A stretch of 64,000 bases of DNA from Pseudomonas denitrificans (nom. rej.) (GTDB lineage: Bacteria; Pseudomonadota; Gammaproteobacteria; Pseudomonadales; Pseudomonadaceae). The notes beneath the pieces were generated by a model. It was given only the letters and a program-made list of their open reading frames with translations, had not been told where the DNA came from and made no database searches. The stretch covers positions 2,418,001-2,482,000 of the forward strand of contig NZ_CP043626.1 in NCBI RefSeq assembly GCF_008807415.1, written 5' to 3'. Positions 32,514 through 41,382 of the stretch are shown piece after piece. A program made the translations under genes and the position numbers. How positions within the stretch are numbered: the stretch's first letter is position 1; the number at the start of each line of letters is the position of its first letter.

Positions 32514-35387
32514 TCAGGCGGTAGCGCCCAGCGCCCGCCGCAAAGCTTCCAGCTGGCAGACGTCGAGCGTGTCCAGGCCTTCTTCGGGCTGGCAGGCTTC
32601 CAGCAGCGCCAGCGCTTGGGCCACATCCCCTTGCTTCGCGCGCAGCCGTGCCAGGTCCAGGCTCGAACGCAAGACCCAGGCGAACGCGCCCTGTTCACCA
32701 GCCATCGCCAGCGATTCCTGGAGAACACGCTCCACCGCCTGATCCCCCTCCTCGCCCAGCGCAGCGATGATCTGCGCCTCGATACGCATCAGCTCCGGCA
32801 AGGCATAGGCATCGCCGCTGCTACGGCAGTGCGCGATGCAGCGCCGCGCCACGCCCAGCGCGCGGCGGTGTTCGCCGGCAAGGATCAGGCCTTCGGCCAG
32901 GGCGATCTCGAAGGAGGTGGTCAGCAACTCGTAGCGCATGCCGTGCAGACGCGTGAGGCTTTCTTCCAGTTGGCGCACCGCGTCGCCGGGTTGTTCGCGG
33001 CGAATGGCGATGGCCGCGCGCAGGCCCGGGGTCGCGGCCTGATAGGGGGCGAAGGCGTTGGCCTCGGCGATCCGGCTGAAGGTCGCCAGGCTGCGCTCAG
33101 CCTTGTCCAGCTCGCCGGTCCAGAGATGGATGCACAGCGTCCACACCAGGGCGATGCAATGGGTGGCCGGATGATTGAGCTCCGCCGCCTCGGCTTCCAC
33201 CTGGTCCGCCCAGCGCCGCGACTGGTCGGCGCAACCCAGCAGCCAGAGCGTGCGCGCCAGGGCGAGGCCCGTGCGGTTGTGGTGGTCGAAGCCATAGTGC
33301 AACGTGCGGCTGCGTTCGGAAGGCAGGCTGTTGCGCAGGGACTTTTCCAGCTCCTCGCGCGCCCGCTGCTGGTCGCCCAACAGGTGATGGGAGATACCGG
33401 CAAGCGAGGCAGCCACGGCCACCGCTTCCGGCTCGCCCAGAGTATCGCCGACCAGCACCGCGCGCTCCGCCCAGGCCAGCGAAGAGGCGAAGTCACCGAT
33501 GCGTTCGTAGAAGATCTGCAGGCGCCCGAGCACCCGCAGTTCGGCCCAGTGGTCGCCCAGCGCCTCGGCGATTTCCAGCGCGCGAAGCAGGGCCTTGCCG
33601 GCCGCCTCGCTGTTGCCGCGGGTGAACATCAGCACCAGCCCGAGAGCCGCCTGCAGCTCCATTTCGGTGGGCGTGCCGAAGTAGCCCAGCTCCAGCAACT
33701 CGGTGGCCCGAGCGCACCAGGTACGGCACTCCACCTGCAGTGAATAGTGCAGGAACAGCGGCGCGCTGGCCGCTGCCAGCGGCAGGGCGAGGCCAGGGTC
33801 GCCCTGCGGGCCGAAGCTCCACTCCAGCGCGCTGCGCACGTTGCCCAGCTGGCTGGCCAGACGCGCACAGCCTGCGTAGATGACCTCGGGCACGCTACCC
33901 AGTTGCTCCAGCAACCACAGGTAATAGGCGGCGTGACGGAAGGCCAGGGCGTGCGCCTCCTCATGGCCATGGGCAGCAGCCTTTTCGCGGGCGAAGGCGC
34001 GGGTCATTTCCAGCAATCGATAGGCCGTGGCGGCCTCGCTGCGGTCCACCGCCACGAGTCCCTTGGCGGTCAGCTCATCGAGGATGGCAGCCGCTTCCAG
34101 CGCATCGATCCGTGCATCGGCAACGACCTGCGCGGCCGCCTCCTGGGAGAACGGCCCGACGAAGACCGAAAGGCGGTCGAACACCAGTTTCTCGCTGCCG
34201 GACAAAAGGCCGTAGCTCCAGTCCAGCATGGCGCGCAGCGTCTGGTGGCGCGGCTGCGCGGTGCGCCGGCCGGACCAGCCCAGGGAGAAGCGTTCGCCCA
34301 GCAGCGAATGGGTGGCCTTCACTCCATGGATGGCCACCCGGACCGCCGCCAGCTCGATGGGCAAGGCCATGCCACCCAGGCGCCGGCACATGTCGGCAAT
34401 CAGGTCGGCGTCGCCGTCCTGCAGTTGCAGCGAGGCGTTGGCGGCCTCGGCGCGCTCGACGAACAGCCGCACGGCGGGGAACGCCAGCAAATCTTCTGCC
34501 GGCAAGCCTTGCGGGTCTTCGGGGAAATCCAGCGGGCCCAGCCAGTGCGCCTCTTCGTCCCGCGCGCGCAGCGGCTCGCGGCTGGTGGCCAGCAGGCCGA
34601 CGCCGGGAGCGGCATCGCGAATACGCTCGGCCAGCGCGGACACCACGTCCACCACGTGCTCGCAGTTGTCGACGATCAGCAGCAGGTCCTGGCCCCGGAG
34701 GTGCGCCAGCAGCACCGCCAGCGGGTCCTCGGACTGCACCGGCACACCCACCGAGGCGGCCAGCGCCGAGGCCACCAGCTGCTCATCCTCGATTTGCGCC
34801 AGGTCGATGAAGCGCACGGCCTGCCGGCGTTCGGCGGCCAGTCGGTGGCCCACCTCGTTGGCCAGGCTGGTCTTGCCGACTCCGCCGGTGCCGACGATGG
34901 TGAACAGGCGGGGCTCGCGCAGGCGCTGCAGGATCATCTGCACATCGGCCTCGCGGCCGATCAGCTTCACCCGCGGCGGCAAGCTGCCGACACCTTCGCC
35001 CATGCTCATTACCGGCGGCGCTGCCGACACCGCTTCGCTACCAAGATTCACCGGTGCGACGAAGGCATAGCCGACACCCACCTGGGTGGCGATGTAGCGC
35101 GCGCCGTCCTCGCCGTCGCCCAGGGCGCGGCGCAGGCCGGTCATGTGGAAGCGCAGGCTGCCCTCTTCCACCACCATGTCGGGCCACACGCGCTTGAGCA
35201 GTTCACGCTTGGAGAGCACGCGACCGGGCTTTTCCAGCAGGGCGACCAGCAGGTCGAAGGCTCGCCCGCCGATATCCATCGGCTGCGCATCACGGGTGAG
35301 CAGGCGCTTGCCGGGCACGACCCGGAACGGGCCGAATTCGACCGGCGTTTTGAGTGAGGAGGACAGATCGTCCGCTGCGGACTCCAC
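32514..35387 (-). CDS. STAND-ATPase transcriptional regulator (winged helix + NB-ARC-like + TPR-like)
   Basis: A 957-residue regulator. The N terminus is an OmpR-type winged helix (FGPFRVVPGKRLL, GGRAFDLLVALLEKPGRVLS, VGVGYAFVAP). It is followed by a STAND NTPase with Walker A VGTGGVGKTSLANEVG and Walker B LLLIVDNCEHV. The C-terminal ~500 residues are helical repeats of TPR type. The start is probably GTG 35387 behind GGAAGAG; GTG 35462 adds 25 residues. Such proteins are thought to switch by ATP-dependent oligomerisation on ligand binding. It converges with the FixJ gene and may form a unit with the Ohr gene upstream. Confidence 0.88.
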   Translation of the reverse strand: MESAADDLSSSLKTPVEFGPFRVVPGKRLLTRDAQPMDIGGRAFDLLVALLEKPGRVLSKRELLKRVWPDMVVEEGSLRFHMTGLRRALGDGEDGARYIATQVGVGYAFVAPVNLGSEAVSAAPPVMSMGEGVGSLPPRVKLIGREADVQMILQRLREPRLFTIVGTGGVGKTSLANEVGHRLAAERRQAVRFIDLAQIEDEQLVASALAASVGVPVQSEDPLAVLLAHLRGQDLLLIVDNCEHVVDVVSALAERIRDAAPGVGLLATSREPLRARDEEAHWLGPLDFPEDPQGLPAEDLLAFPAVRLFVERAEAANASLQLQDGDADLIADMCRRLGGMALPIELAAVRVAIHGVKATHSLLGERFSLGWSGRRTAQPRHQTLRAMLDWSYGLLSGSEKLVFDRLSVFVGPFSQEAAAQVVADARIDALEAAAILDELTAKGLVAVDRSEAATAYRLLEMTRAFAREKAAAHGHEEAHALAFRHAAYYLWLLEQLGSVPEVIYAGCARLASQLGNVRSALEWSFGPQGDPGLALPLAAASAPLFLHYSLQVECRTWCARATELLELGYFGTPTEMELQAALGLVLMFTRGNSEAAGKALLRALEIAEALGDHWAELRVLGRLQIFYERIGDFASSLAWAERAVLVGDTLGEPEAVAVAASLAGISHHLLGDQQRAREELEKSLRNSLPSERSRTLHYGFDHHNRTGLALARTLWLLGCADQSRRWADQVEAEAAELNHPATHCIALVWTLCIHLWTGELDKAERSLATFSRIAEANAFAPYQAATPGLRAAIAIRREQPGDAVRQLEESLTRLHGMRYELLTTSFEIALAEGLILAGEHRRALGVARRCIAHCRSSGDAYALPELMRIEAQIIAALGEEGDQAVERVLQESLAMAGEQGAFAWVLRSSLDLARLRAKQGDVAQALALLEACQPEEGLDTLDVCQLEALRRALGATA

Positions 35388-35528
35388 GGGGCGTCTCTTC
35401 CGACAGAGGGAGTGGGCGCGAGACTGGCCCGCAAGTCCTAGCAGGATAGGAGTTTCGAGCACGCGATCAAGCCTTTGCGTGACCTTTTATGCGGGCTGTC
35501 ACGCCCAATGGCCGGTGGCGATGCCCCA

Positions 35529-35945
35529 TCAGCACAGGCTCAGGGTGACGGCGACATTGCCCCGCAGCGCTTTCGAGTAGGGGCAACTCTGCTGTGCGGC
35601 ATCCAGCAGCCGCTGCGCCAGTTCAGGGTCCAGCCCCGGCAGGTGGACCGCCAGGTGGGCCCGCAGGAAGAAACCCTGCTCGCCGTGCACCAGCTCCACC
35701 TCGGCATCCACCGTCGTGTCCGCCGGGAACTCCTGCTTGCGCGCATTCGCGGCATGCCGCAGCGCGCCGATGAAACAGGCCGACCAGCCAGCGGCGAACA
35801 ACTGCTCGGGGTTGCTGCCCTCCCCCGGTGCTCCCGGTGGCGTCAGCCGAACCTGCAACCGACCATCATCACTGCGTGCTTCACCATCACGGCCGCCACG
35901 GGTATGCACGCGGGCGGTGTAGAGAACCTTCTCGATCGACTGCAT
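35529..35945 (-). CDS. Ohr/OsmC-family organic hydroperoxide resistance protein
   Basis: A 138-residue Ohr-type thiol peroxidase. The peroxidatic cysteine is in GWSACFIGAL and the resolving cysteine in QQSCPYSKA, with the Arg of the N-terminal region (ARVHTRGGRDG) in place. It reduces organic hydroperoxides. AGGAAG precedes ATG 35945. It lies 23 bp after a sigma-region-2-like gene, so the two are likely co-transcribed. Confidence 0.92.
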   Translation of the reverse strand: MQSIEKVLYTARVHTRGGRDGEARSDDGRLQVRLTPPGAPGEGSNPEQLFAAGWSACFIGALRHAANARKQEFPADTTVDAEVELVHGEQGFFLRAHLAVHLPGLDPELAQRLLDAAQQSCPYSKALRGNVAVTLSLC

Positions 35946-35968
35946 CGGGTCTTCCTGAAAACCTGGAC

Positions 35969-36358
35969 TCAGTGGGCGGCGGCGGTACGCCTGCGCCGCG
36001 CCGGTTTCTGCGCTTCACACACGACGGGCCCTGCGGCCGGCAGCGCGCAACGGTGGGCGCTCAGTTCATGCCGAGCCAGCTCCAGCAGCCAAGCGCGAAA
36101 AGGCACGGCCGGGTCGTAGCTGGCGCGCTGTCGGCCAACCTGCCGCAGGGTGGCGCGCAGCAGGTCGCCCATATCCTGCTGGCCGATGCGCCCGGCCTGC
36201 GCCTGGCCCTCGAAGAAGGCGATGAGCAGCGGCAGCACGGCCATGTACAGCTGGCGCGATGCCACCTCGTCGTGCTCGCCGGAGCCGAGGATCAACGCGC
36301 CGAATTCGGCATTGCTGCGCCGCCCCGCCAGATTCATGCAGCCATCATGCTGGGTCAT
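35969..36358 (-). CDS. Sigma-70 region-2-like short protein
   Basis: A 129-residue protein resembling the sigma-2 part of an ECF sigma factor: a helical core, DMGDLLRATLRQVGRQRASY and DPAVPFRAWLLELARHELSA (compare the DxxRPFRAWLxxIARN region). No region 4 or helix-turn-helix follows; the tail is a short basic stretch ending RRRRTAAAH. GGGAGG precedes ATG 36358. It is upstream of the Ohr gene in the same direction. It could be a truncated sigma factor, an RNA-polymerase-binding decoy, or a partner of a separate region-4 protein. Confidence 0.6.
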   Translation of the reverse strand: MTQHDGCMNLAGRRSNAEFGALILGSGEHDEVASRQLYMAVLPLLIAFFEGQAQAGRIGQQDMGDLLRATLRQVGRQRASYDPAVPFRAWLLELARHELSAHRCALPAAGPVVCEAQKPARRRRTAAAH

Positions 36359-36477
36359 GGAGGCCTCCCTGGTTAGCCAATGACACCCGGTTGCCAGAGT
36401 GGCAAGGCCGGCGCAATCGGGCGAGTTATCTGCTGTTAGCTCTTGTTAGTTGGCCGGCTTTGCGCGAAGCAGAAAAG

Positions 36478-36505
36478 CAGAAACCCGAGCGAGGCTCGGG
36501 TTTGC
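36478..36505 (-). terminator. Rho-independent terminator of the creatininase gene
   Basis: Leftward, AAACCCGAGCCTCGCTCGGG is followed by TTTCTGCTTTT, 30 bp past the stop codon at 36533. Confidence 0.85.
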
Positions 36506-36532
36506 GTGAGGTAACGCAGCGGCGGATGGCAC

Positions 36533-37282
36533 TCAGAACGGCGAGGGTTCCCCGCTGAAGGCCTCGACCGCCTGCACCAGTCCGAGGGCGGCGAGCATCA
36601 CCAGCTCGCGCCCCTTCTCCGGCGTGGCAAGGCCCGGATCGGAGCCCATGCGGCCGTCCGGATGGCGCGCGCGGAAGTCCGCCGCTTCGCGGATCGGGCC
36701 CCAGTTGGCGATCGGCGGCGAGTACTCGGCCGACTTGATGTGCTGCGGATAGGCCCACTGGGTCACGGCGATCTCCGAAGGCGTGGCGTGAATGCCATGG
36801 CCCTTGGGGAACTGCCGGTTGGCCAGCTCGCCGACGCCTTCCAGGTCCCACCAGTTGCACAGCTTCAGGGCGAAGCCGGCCGGGCGGCGGGCGAAGCTGG
36901 CCTGGGCGTAGAGCTCGGAGAAGGCAGCCTCGATGGAGGCGACGTTGCCGCCGTGGCCATTGAGGAAGAGGATTTTCTCGAAGCCGTGGGCAGCCAGGGA
37001 ATTCACCCAGTCGCAGATGGCGGCGATGAAGGTCGAGGGGCGCAGCGTGATGGTGCCGGGAAAGCCCAGGTGATGCTGCGCCATGCCGATGTTGAAGGTC
37101 GGCGCGATGAGGATGTCCGCCGACTTCTGCGCTTCGTGGGCGATGATTTCCGGGCACATCCAGTCGGTCCCCAGCAGGCCGATGGGGCCGTGCTGCTCGT
37201 TGGAGCCGATGGGGATGACGATGGTCCGGCTGCGGCCAAGGAATTGCTCGATTTCGGACCAGGTGCAAAGGGGTAGGAGCAT
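36533..37282 (-). CDS. Creatininase-family amidohydrolase
   Basis: A 249-residue protein of the creatinine amidohydrolase family, metal-dependent cyclic or linear amide hydrolases. The metal ligands lie in PIGSNEQHGPIG (Glu, His), in GTDWMCPEI, and in FLNGHGGNVASIE (His), with a further Glu near TPSEIAVTQW. GGAGGT precedes ATG 37282. Substrate is unknown; creatinine is only one of several for the family. An operator shared with the epoxide-hydrolase promoter lies about 132 bp upstream, suggesting common control. Confidence 0.9.
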   Translation of the reverse strand: MLLPLCTWSEIEQFLGRSRTIVIPIGSNEQHGPIGLLGTDWMCPEIIAHEAQKSADILIAPTFNIGMAQHHLGFPGTITLRPSTFIAAICDWVNSLAAHGFEKILFLNGHGGNVASIEAAFSELYAQASFARRPAGFALKLCNWWDLEGVGELANRQFPKGHGIHATPSEIAVTQWAYPQHIKSAEYSPPIANWGPIREAADFRARHPDGRMGSDPGLATPEKGRELVMLAALGLVQAVEAFSGEPSPF

Positions 37283-37413
37283 GGAGACCTCCGATTCGAC
37301 GGGTTCGCCTGGGTGGGATGAGCGTGCGGCGCACGTTCGGACTGCGGGGTTCTCGGAGCTATGGCCGGGTTCCCCCTGCCGGAAATGACACCACGAAGGC
37401 CGAGACGTCGGAC

Positions 37414-37429
37414 ATTGCACCATGGTGTC
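37414..37429. promoter_or_regulatory. Palindromic operator D, identical to operator A
   Basis: ATTGCACCATGGTGTC repeats 28461-28476 exactly. It lies in the 291-bp space upstream of the creatininase gene and downstream of the DMT gene. An exact 16-bp match 9 kb away, in front of another catabolic gene, is unlikely to be chance. Confidence 0.65.
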
Positions 37430-37474
37430 TATCGGAGGGTTGGCGCGCTTGGTTGACGGCGGACCTTGTCCGCC

Positions 37475-37548
37475 GTTCGCGGGCATGGCCCGCTTCTACA
37501 AGGGGGCACGGAGTACGAGGCTGGTGTAGGAGCTGGCCATGCCTGCGA
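37475..37548. repeat. REP-like inverted pair
   Basis: GTTCGCGGGCATGGCCCGCT (plus TCTACAAG, 37475-37502) is followed by an inverted, slightly diverged copy TGTAGGAGCTGGCCATGCCT (plus GCGA, 37525-37548). The forward copy resembles 1364-1390. It lies just past the stop of the DMT gene. Confidence 0.65.
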
Positions 37549-37573
37549 CAGCCCGGCGCAGAGGCATCAGGGG

Positions 37574-38458
37574 CTAACCTTTCGGCCGGATCGAATACAA
37601 CCCCGCCAGCAGGATCAGCAGCGCGCCGGTGATGGTCCAGAGGGTCGGCGTCTCGCCGAAGACGATGAGGCCGATCAGCGTGGCGAAGGCCAGCAGCGAG
37701 TAGTTGAACGGCTGCAGCGTCGAGGCCTGGGCGTACTTCAGCGCCTGGATCAGCAGCAGCTGAGCGATCACCCCGGAGACGGCGACGATCGACATCAGCA
37801 TCGCTTCGTGGAGCGTCGGCGTGACCCACGCGGGAAGCCCGGCGGAGGTGGCCGCCACGGCGCCGACCACGGCCATGTACAGGGTGGTGGTGGCGAAGGA
37901 GTCGGTCTGGCTGATACGCCGCGAGAGGATGTTGAAGAAGGCGAAGGTCAGCGCCGCCGCCAGCGGGATCAGCGCCGCGGGCTCGAACACGCCCATGCCG
38001 GGGCGCAGGATCAGCAGCGTACCGCCAAAACCCACCGCCGCCGCCAGCCATTGCCGGCCGACCATCCGCTCACCGAGAAACACCCTCGCCAGGCCCAGCG
38101 TCATCAGCGGGAACACCGCGTAGAGCGCGTGGGTCTCGGCCAGTTCGAGATAGCGCAGGGCCAGGCCGAAGATGGCGATCTCGCCTACGCCCAGCAACGC
38201 GCGGACCACCTGCTGCCAGGGACTGGCGCTGCGGCTGGCCGCGCGCACGCCGCCCTGGGAGCGACAGACGATGAGCGCGAACAGCACGAACACCCAGTAG
38301 CGCACCATCACCAGTTCGGCCACCGGCAAGTGGCGGACCAGCACCTTGGTGATGCCGTCCTGGCAGGCGAAGATGAGCATCGACAGCAGGCACAGGGCGA
38401 TGCCCAGGCGCGGATTGTTCGCAGCGGCCAGCGCGGTGGCCGAGGTCTTGCTGGTCAT
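37574..38458 (-). CDS. EamA/DMT-family inner-membrane transporter
   Basis: A 294-residue protein with ten hydrophobic segments and two EamA repeats (GIALCLLSMLIFACQDGITK in the first; ALTFAFFNILSRRISQTDSF in the second). The family exports metabolites or amino acids; the substrate is unknown. ATG 38458 is chosen because upstream residues are non-conserved and Arg/Pro rich. It diverges from a tandem LysR pair that may regulate it. Confidence 0.9.
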   Translation of the reverse strand: MTSKTSATALAAANNPRLGIALCLLSMLIFACQDGITKVLVRHLPVAELVMVRYWVFVLFALIVCRSQGGVRAASRSASPWQQVVRALLGVGEIAIFGLALRYLELAETHALYAVFPLMTLGLARVFLGERMVGRQWLAAAVGFGGTLLILRPGMGVFEPAALIPLAAALTFAFFNILSRRISQTDSFATTTLYMAVVGAVAATSAGLPAWVTPTLHEAMLMSIVAVSGVIAQLLLIQALKYAQASTLQPFNYSLLAFATLIGLIVFGETPTLWTITGALLILLAGLYSIRPKG

Positions 38459-38648
38459 TGGAGAAGGCTCTTGGCGGTGGCGGCCTCGCGGCGGGCGCCT
38501 CCAGCGCTTGTGCCGGAGTGGCCGGGGCGCGGTCAAGCCACAGGGCGCTGGCAAGCACGCCGATGTCGCCCGCAAGCCGCCGGCACTTCAAACCGGCGCG
38601 GCTTCCCACTACAGTCTGGCGACCCGCTCAAGGCGACAACGGTGATCC

Positions 38649-39560
38649 ATGGACAGGTTTCAGGAAATGACAGTGCTGCTGGCCGTGGCCGAAGCCGGCA
38701 GCTTTGCCGCTGGCGCCAAGCAGCTGGGCCTGTCGCCGCCCAGCGTGACCCGCGCCATCGCCGCGCTGGAGCAGCGCCTGGGTACCCTGCTGCTGGCCCG
38801 CAGCACCCGCAGCGTGCGGCTGACCGAGGCCGGCCAGCGCTATGTCGAGGACTGCCGGCGCATCCTCCAGGAACTGGAAGAAGCCGAGGAGCTGGCCTCC
38901 GGCAGCGCCCTGCGCCCGCGTGGCAACCTGACAGTGACCGCCCCGGTGCTGTTCGGCGAGCTGTACCTGATCCCGCTGATCGCCGGCTACCTGGACGCCC
39001 ATCCCGAGGTGACGGTCAACGCGCTGCTGGTGGATCGCGTGGTGAACATGCTCGACGAGGGCATCGACGTGGCCGTGCGTATCGGCCAACTGCCCGAGGG
39101 CAGCCTGACCGCGCTGAAAGTCGGCGAAATCCGCCCGGTGGTCTGTGCCTCCCCGGCCTTTCTCGAGCGCCACGGCCGCCCGCAGCACCCCAACGAACTG
39201 CTCGACGCGCCGGTGGTGATGGCCGCCACCAGCGTGCTGCTCACCGACTGGCAGTTCGTCACCGCGGACGGCCCGCTGACCCTGCGCCCACCGTCGCGTT
39301 TCGTGGTCAGCTCGAACAACGCCGCCATCCACGCCGCGCGCCTGGGCGGCGGCTTTACCCGCGTCCTCTCCTACCAGGCTGCCGAGGCCGTGGCGCGTGG
39401 CGAGCTGGAGATCGTCCTCGACGAGTTCGCCACGGCGCCATTGCCGATCCACCTGCTTTATCAGGACAGCACGCGGCTGCCGGCGAAGGTTCGCAGCTTC
39501 GTCACGCATTGCGCGGAACGCCTGCGCGCCGACCCGGCCCTGCAAGCCACACAGCCGTGA
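38649..39560 (+). CDS. LysR-family regulator, first of a tandem pair
   Basis: A 303-residue LysR regulator. Helix-turn-helix AEAGSFAAGAKQLGLSPPSV at about residues 14-40, then a periplasmic-binding-like effector domain (GNLTVTAPVLFGELYLIPLI). It resembles the PtrR/DhcR-like group that often controls adjacent efflux or reductase genes. It diverges from the DMT transporter. Its stop overlaps the start of a second LysR gene. Confidence 0.92.
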   Translation: MDRFQEMTVLLAVAEAGSFAAGAKQLGLSPPSVTRAIAALEQRLGTLLLARSTRSVRLTEAGQRYVEDCRRILQELEEAEELASGSALRPRGNLTVTAPVLFGELYLIPLIAGYLDAHPEVTVNALLVDRVVNMLDEGIDVAVRIGQLPEGSLTALKVGEIRPVVCASPAFLERHGRPQHPNELLDAPVVMAATSVLLTDWQFVTADGPLTLRPPSRFVVSSNNAAIHAARLGGGFTRVLSYQAAEAVARGELEIVLDEFATAPLPIHLLYQDSTRLPAKVRSFVTHCAERLRADPALQATQP

Positions 39561-40459
39561 GCCGCTACCGGGAAATGCAGGCGTTCGACGCCGTGGCGCG
39601 CTCTGGCAGCCTCGCCGCGGGCGCGCGTCGGCTGGAGCTGTCCACCGCGACGGTGATGCGCCTGGTTGCCGCTTTGGAGTCCCGCCTGCAATGCGAGTTG
39701 CTGCTGCGCGGCCCGCGTGGGGTCGAGCTGAGCGCCAGTGGCGAAGCCTTCGCCGCCAGTTGCCGGCAGATTCTCCAGGGTATCGATGAGGCGGAAGGCT
39801 CGCTCGACGGCTTGCAGGCCCACCCTGCCGGGCAGTTGAACCTGACATTGCCGCTGCTGATGGCCGACCGCCTCTTCGCGCCCATCGCGCTGGATTACCT
39901 GGCGGCCTTTCCTGATGTACGCCTGGTCAGCCGTCACCGCGAGGACCTGCCGCGTCTGCTGGAAGACGGCATCGATGTGGCGCTGGTGATAGGCACCTTG
40001 CCCGACTCGTCCGGCTTCGCCTTGCCGGTGGGCACGGTGCGGCCGGTGATCTGCGCATCGCCCGACTACCTCACGCGCCATGGCGTGCCGCAGGCGCCGG
40101 AGGACCTCAAGGCGCACCGCATCATCGTCGCCGGGAGCCAGGGCGCTGTCAGCGAATGGCGCTTCCGTCATCAGGGCGCGCCGCGTTCGGTACGCTTCTC
40201 ACCGAAACTGGCGTGCAGCACCACCCACGCGGCAATCCGCGCTGCCAGCCTGGGGCTCGGGCTGACCCGCTGCATGAGCCACGAGGCCCATGCCGAACTG
40301 AGCAGCGGCGACCTGCAGGTGGTGTTGCAGGACTACGCGGCGCCAGGGTTGCCGGTGCAGCTGATCTACCGCGAAGGCCGCCGCGCGGCAGCGCGGGTGC
40401 GTACCTTCCTCGATTTCGTGGTGCCGCGCCTGCGGGCGCATCCGGCGTTGCGCGGGTAG
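39557..40459 (+). CDS. LysR-family regulator, second of a tandem pair
   Basis: A 300-residue LysR regulator, starting at GTG 39557 within GTGA that also ends the first gene. Start MSRYREMQAFDAVARSGSLA aligns with MDRFQEMTVLLAVAEAGSFA of its partner. An effector domain follows (GQLNLTLPLLMADRLFAPIA). The two are paralogs (similar helix-turn-helix and effector layout) and may act as a hetero-oligomer. It precedes the GST gene by 244 bp. Confidence 0.9.
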   Translation: MSRYREMQAFDAVARSGSLAAGARRLELSTATVMRLVAALESRLQCELLLRGPRGVELSASGEAFAASCRQILQGIDEAEGSLDGLQAHPAGQLNLTLPLLMADRLFAPIALDYLAAFPDVRLVSRHREDLPRLLEDGIDVALVIGTLPDSSGFALPVGTVRPVICASPDYLTRHGVPQAPEDLKAHRIIVAGSQGAVSEWRFRHQGAPRSVRFSPKLACSTTHAAIRAASLGLGLTRCMSHEAHAELSSGDLQVVLQDYAAPGLPVQLIYREGRRAAARVRTFLDFVVPRLRAHPALRG

Positions 40460-40703
40460 GTTCGCCCCTCGCCTGTGGCCCCGCCGCTCGGGCTGTCGCA
40501 GGCAGCGCCGGCGCCCACCCGGCATGCAAACGCCACCGGCATTCACCTGCCCCGTCGATTCTTCCGAATTCTGAAACGCTGGATTGCCCGCCGTGGTGAT
40601 TCTGCGCGCCGGTCATCGGGCGCAGCATTCACCCATCAGCTCGAGCAACCCGCCCCGGACCGACTCGCGCTGCCCACCCACTCAAGCCAACGGAGTCACG
40701 GTC

Positions 40704-41327
40704 ATGTCCCACACCATCAAACTCTTCCGCCACCCGCTGTCCGGCCACGCCCACCGCGTCGAGCTGATGCTCTCGCTGCTGCAGCTGCCCACCGAACTGA
40801 TCTCGGTGGACCTCGCCAAGGGCGCCCACAAGCACCCGGATTTCCTCGCCCTGAACCCTTTCGGCCAGGTGCCGGTGATCGATGACGAAGGCGTCATCGT
40901 CTCCGACTCCAACGCCATCCTGGTCTACCTGGCGAAAAAATACGGCAACGGCCGCTGGCTGCCGGAAGACCCGCTGGGCGCCGCCCGCGTGCAGCGCTGG
41001 CTGTCGGTCGCCGCCGGGCAGGTTGCCTACGGCCCGGCCGCCGCGCGGCTGATCACCGTGTTCGGCGCGGCCTTCAACCCCGAGGAAGTCGCCACCCGCG
41101 CCCACACCCTGTTCCAGGTGATGGAACGCGAACTGGCGAAGACGCCCTTCCTGGCCGGCAGCGAGGCGACCATCGCCGACGTGTCCAACTACTCCTACAT
41201 TTCCCATGCGCCGGAGGGCAACGTCTCCCTGCAGGACTACCCCAACCTGCGCGCCTGGCTGGCCCGCGTGGAGGCCCTGCCACACTTCGTACCGATGCAG
41301 CGCACCGCCATCGGCCTGCAAGCCTGA
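40704..41327 (+). CDS. Glutathione S-transferase
   Basis: A 207-residue GST. The N-terminal thioredoxin-like domain ([20 protein letters not shown]) includes the Ser/His active region and [14 protein letters not shown] with cis-Pro. [15 protein letters not shown] binds glutathione, and an all-helical C-terminal domain includes [17 protein letters not shown] precedes ATG 40704. It lies 55 bp before the three-domain oxidoreductase and is likely co-expressed. Conjugation, dehalogenation or reduction of an electrophile is possible. Confidence 0.92.
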   Translation: MSHTIKLFRHPLSGHAHRVELMLSLLQLPTELISVDLAKGAHKHPDFLALNPFGQVPVIDDEGVIVSDSNAILVYLAKKYGNGRWLPEDPLGAARVQRWLSVAAGQVAYGPAAARLITVFGAAFNPEEVATRAHTLFQVMERELAKTPFLAGSEATIADVSNYSYISHAPEGNVSLQDYPNLRAWLARVEALPHFVPMQRTAIGLQA

Positions 41328-41382
41328 TGCAACCTTCGCTGCCGGGGTGACCCGGCAGCCCCTTCGTCGCGAGGTGCCCGTC

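Noticed and set aside
37466..39556. Long forward frame running into the second LysR gene
   Set aside because: It lies antisense to the DMT gene and out of frame with the first LysR; only the part from GTG 39557 has family motifs.
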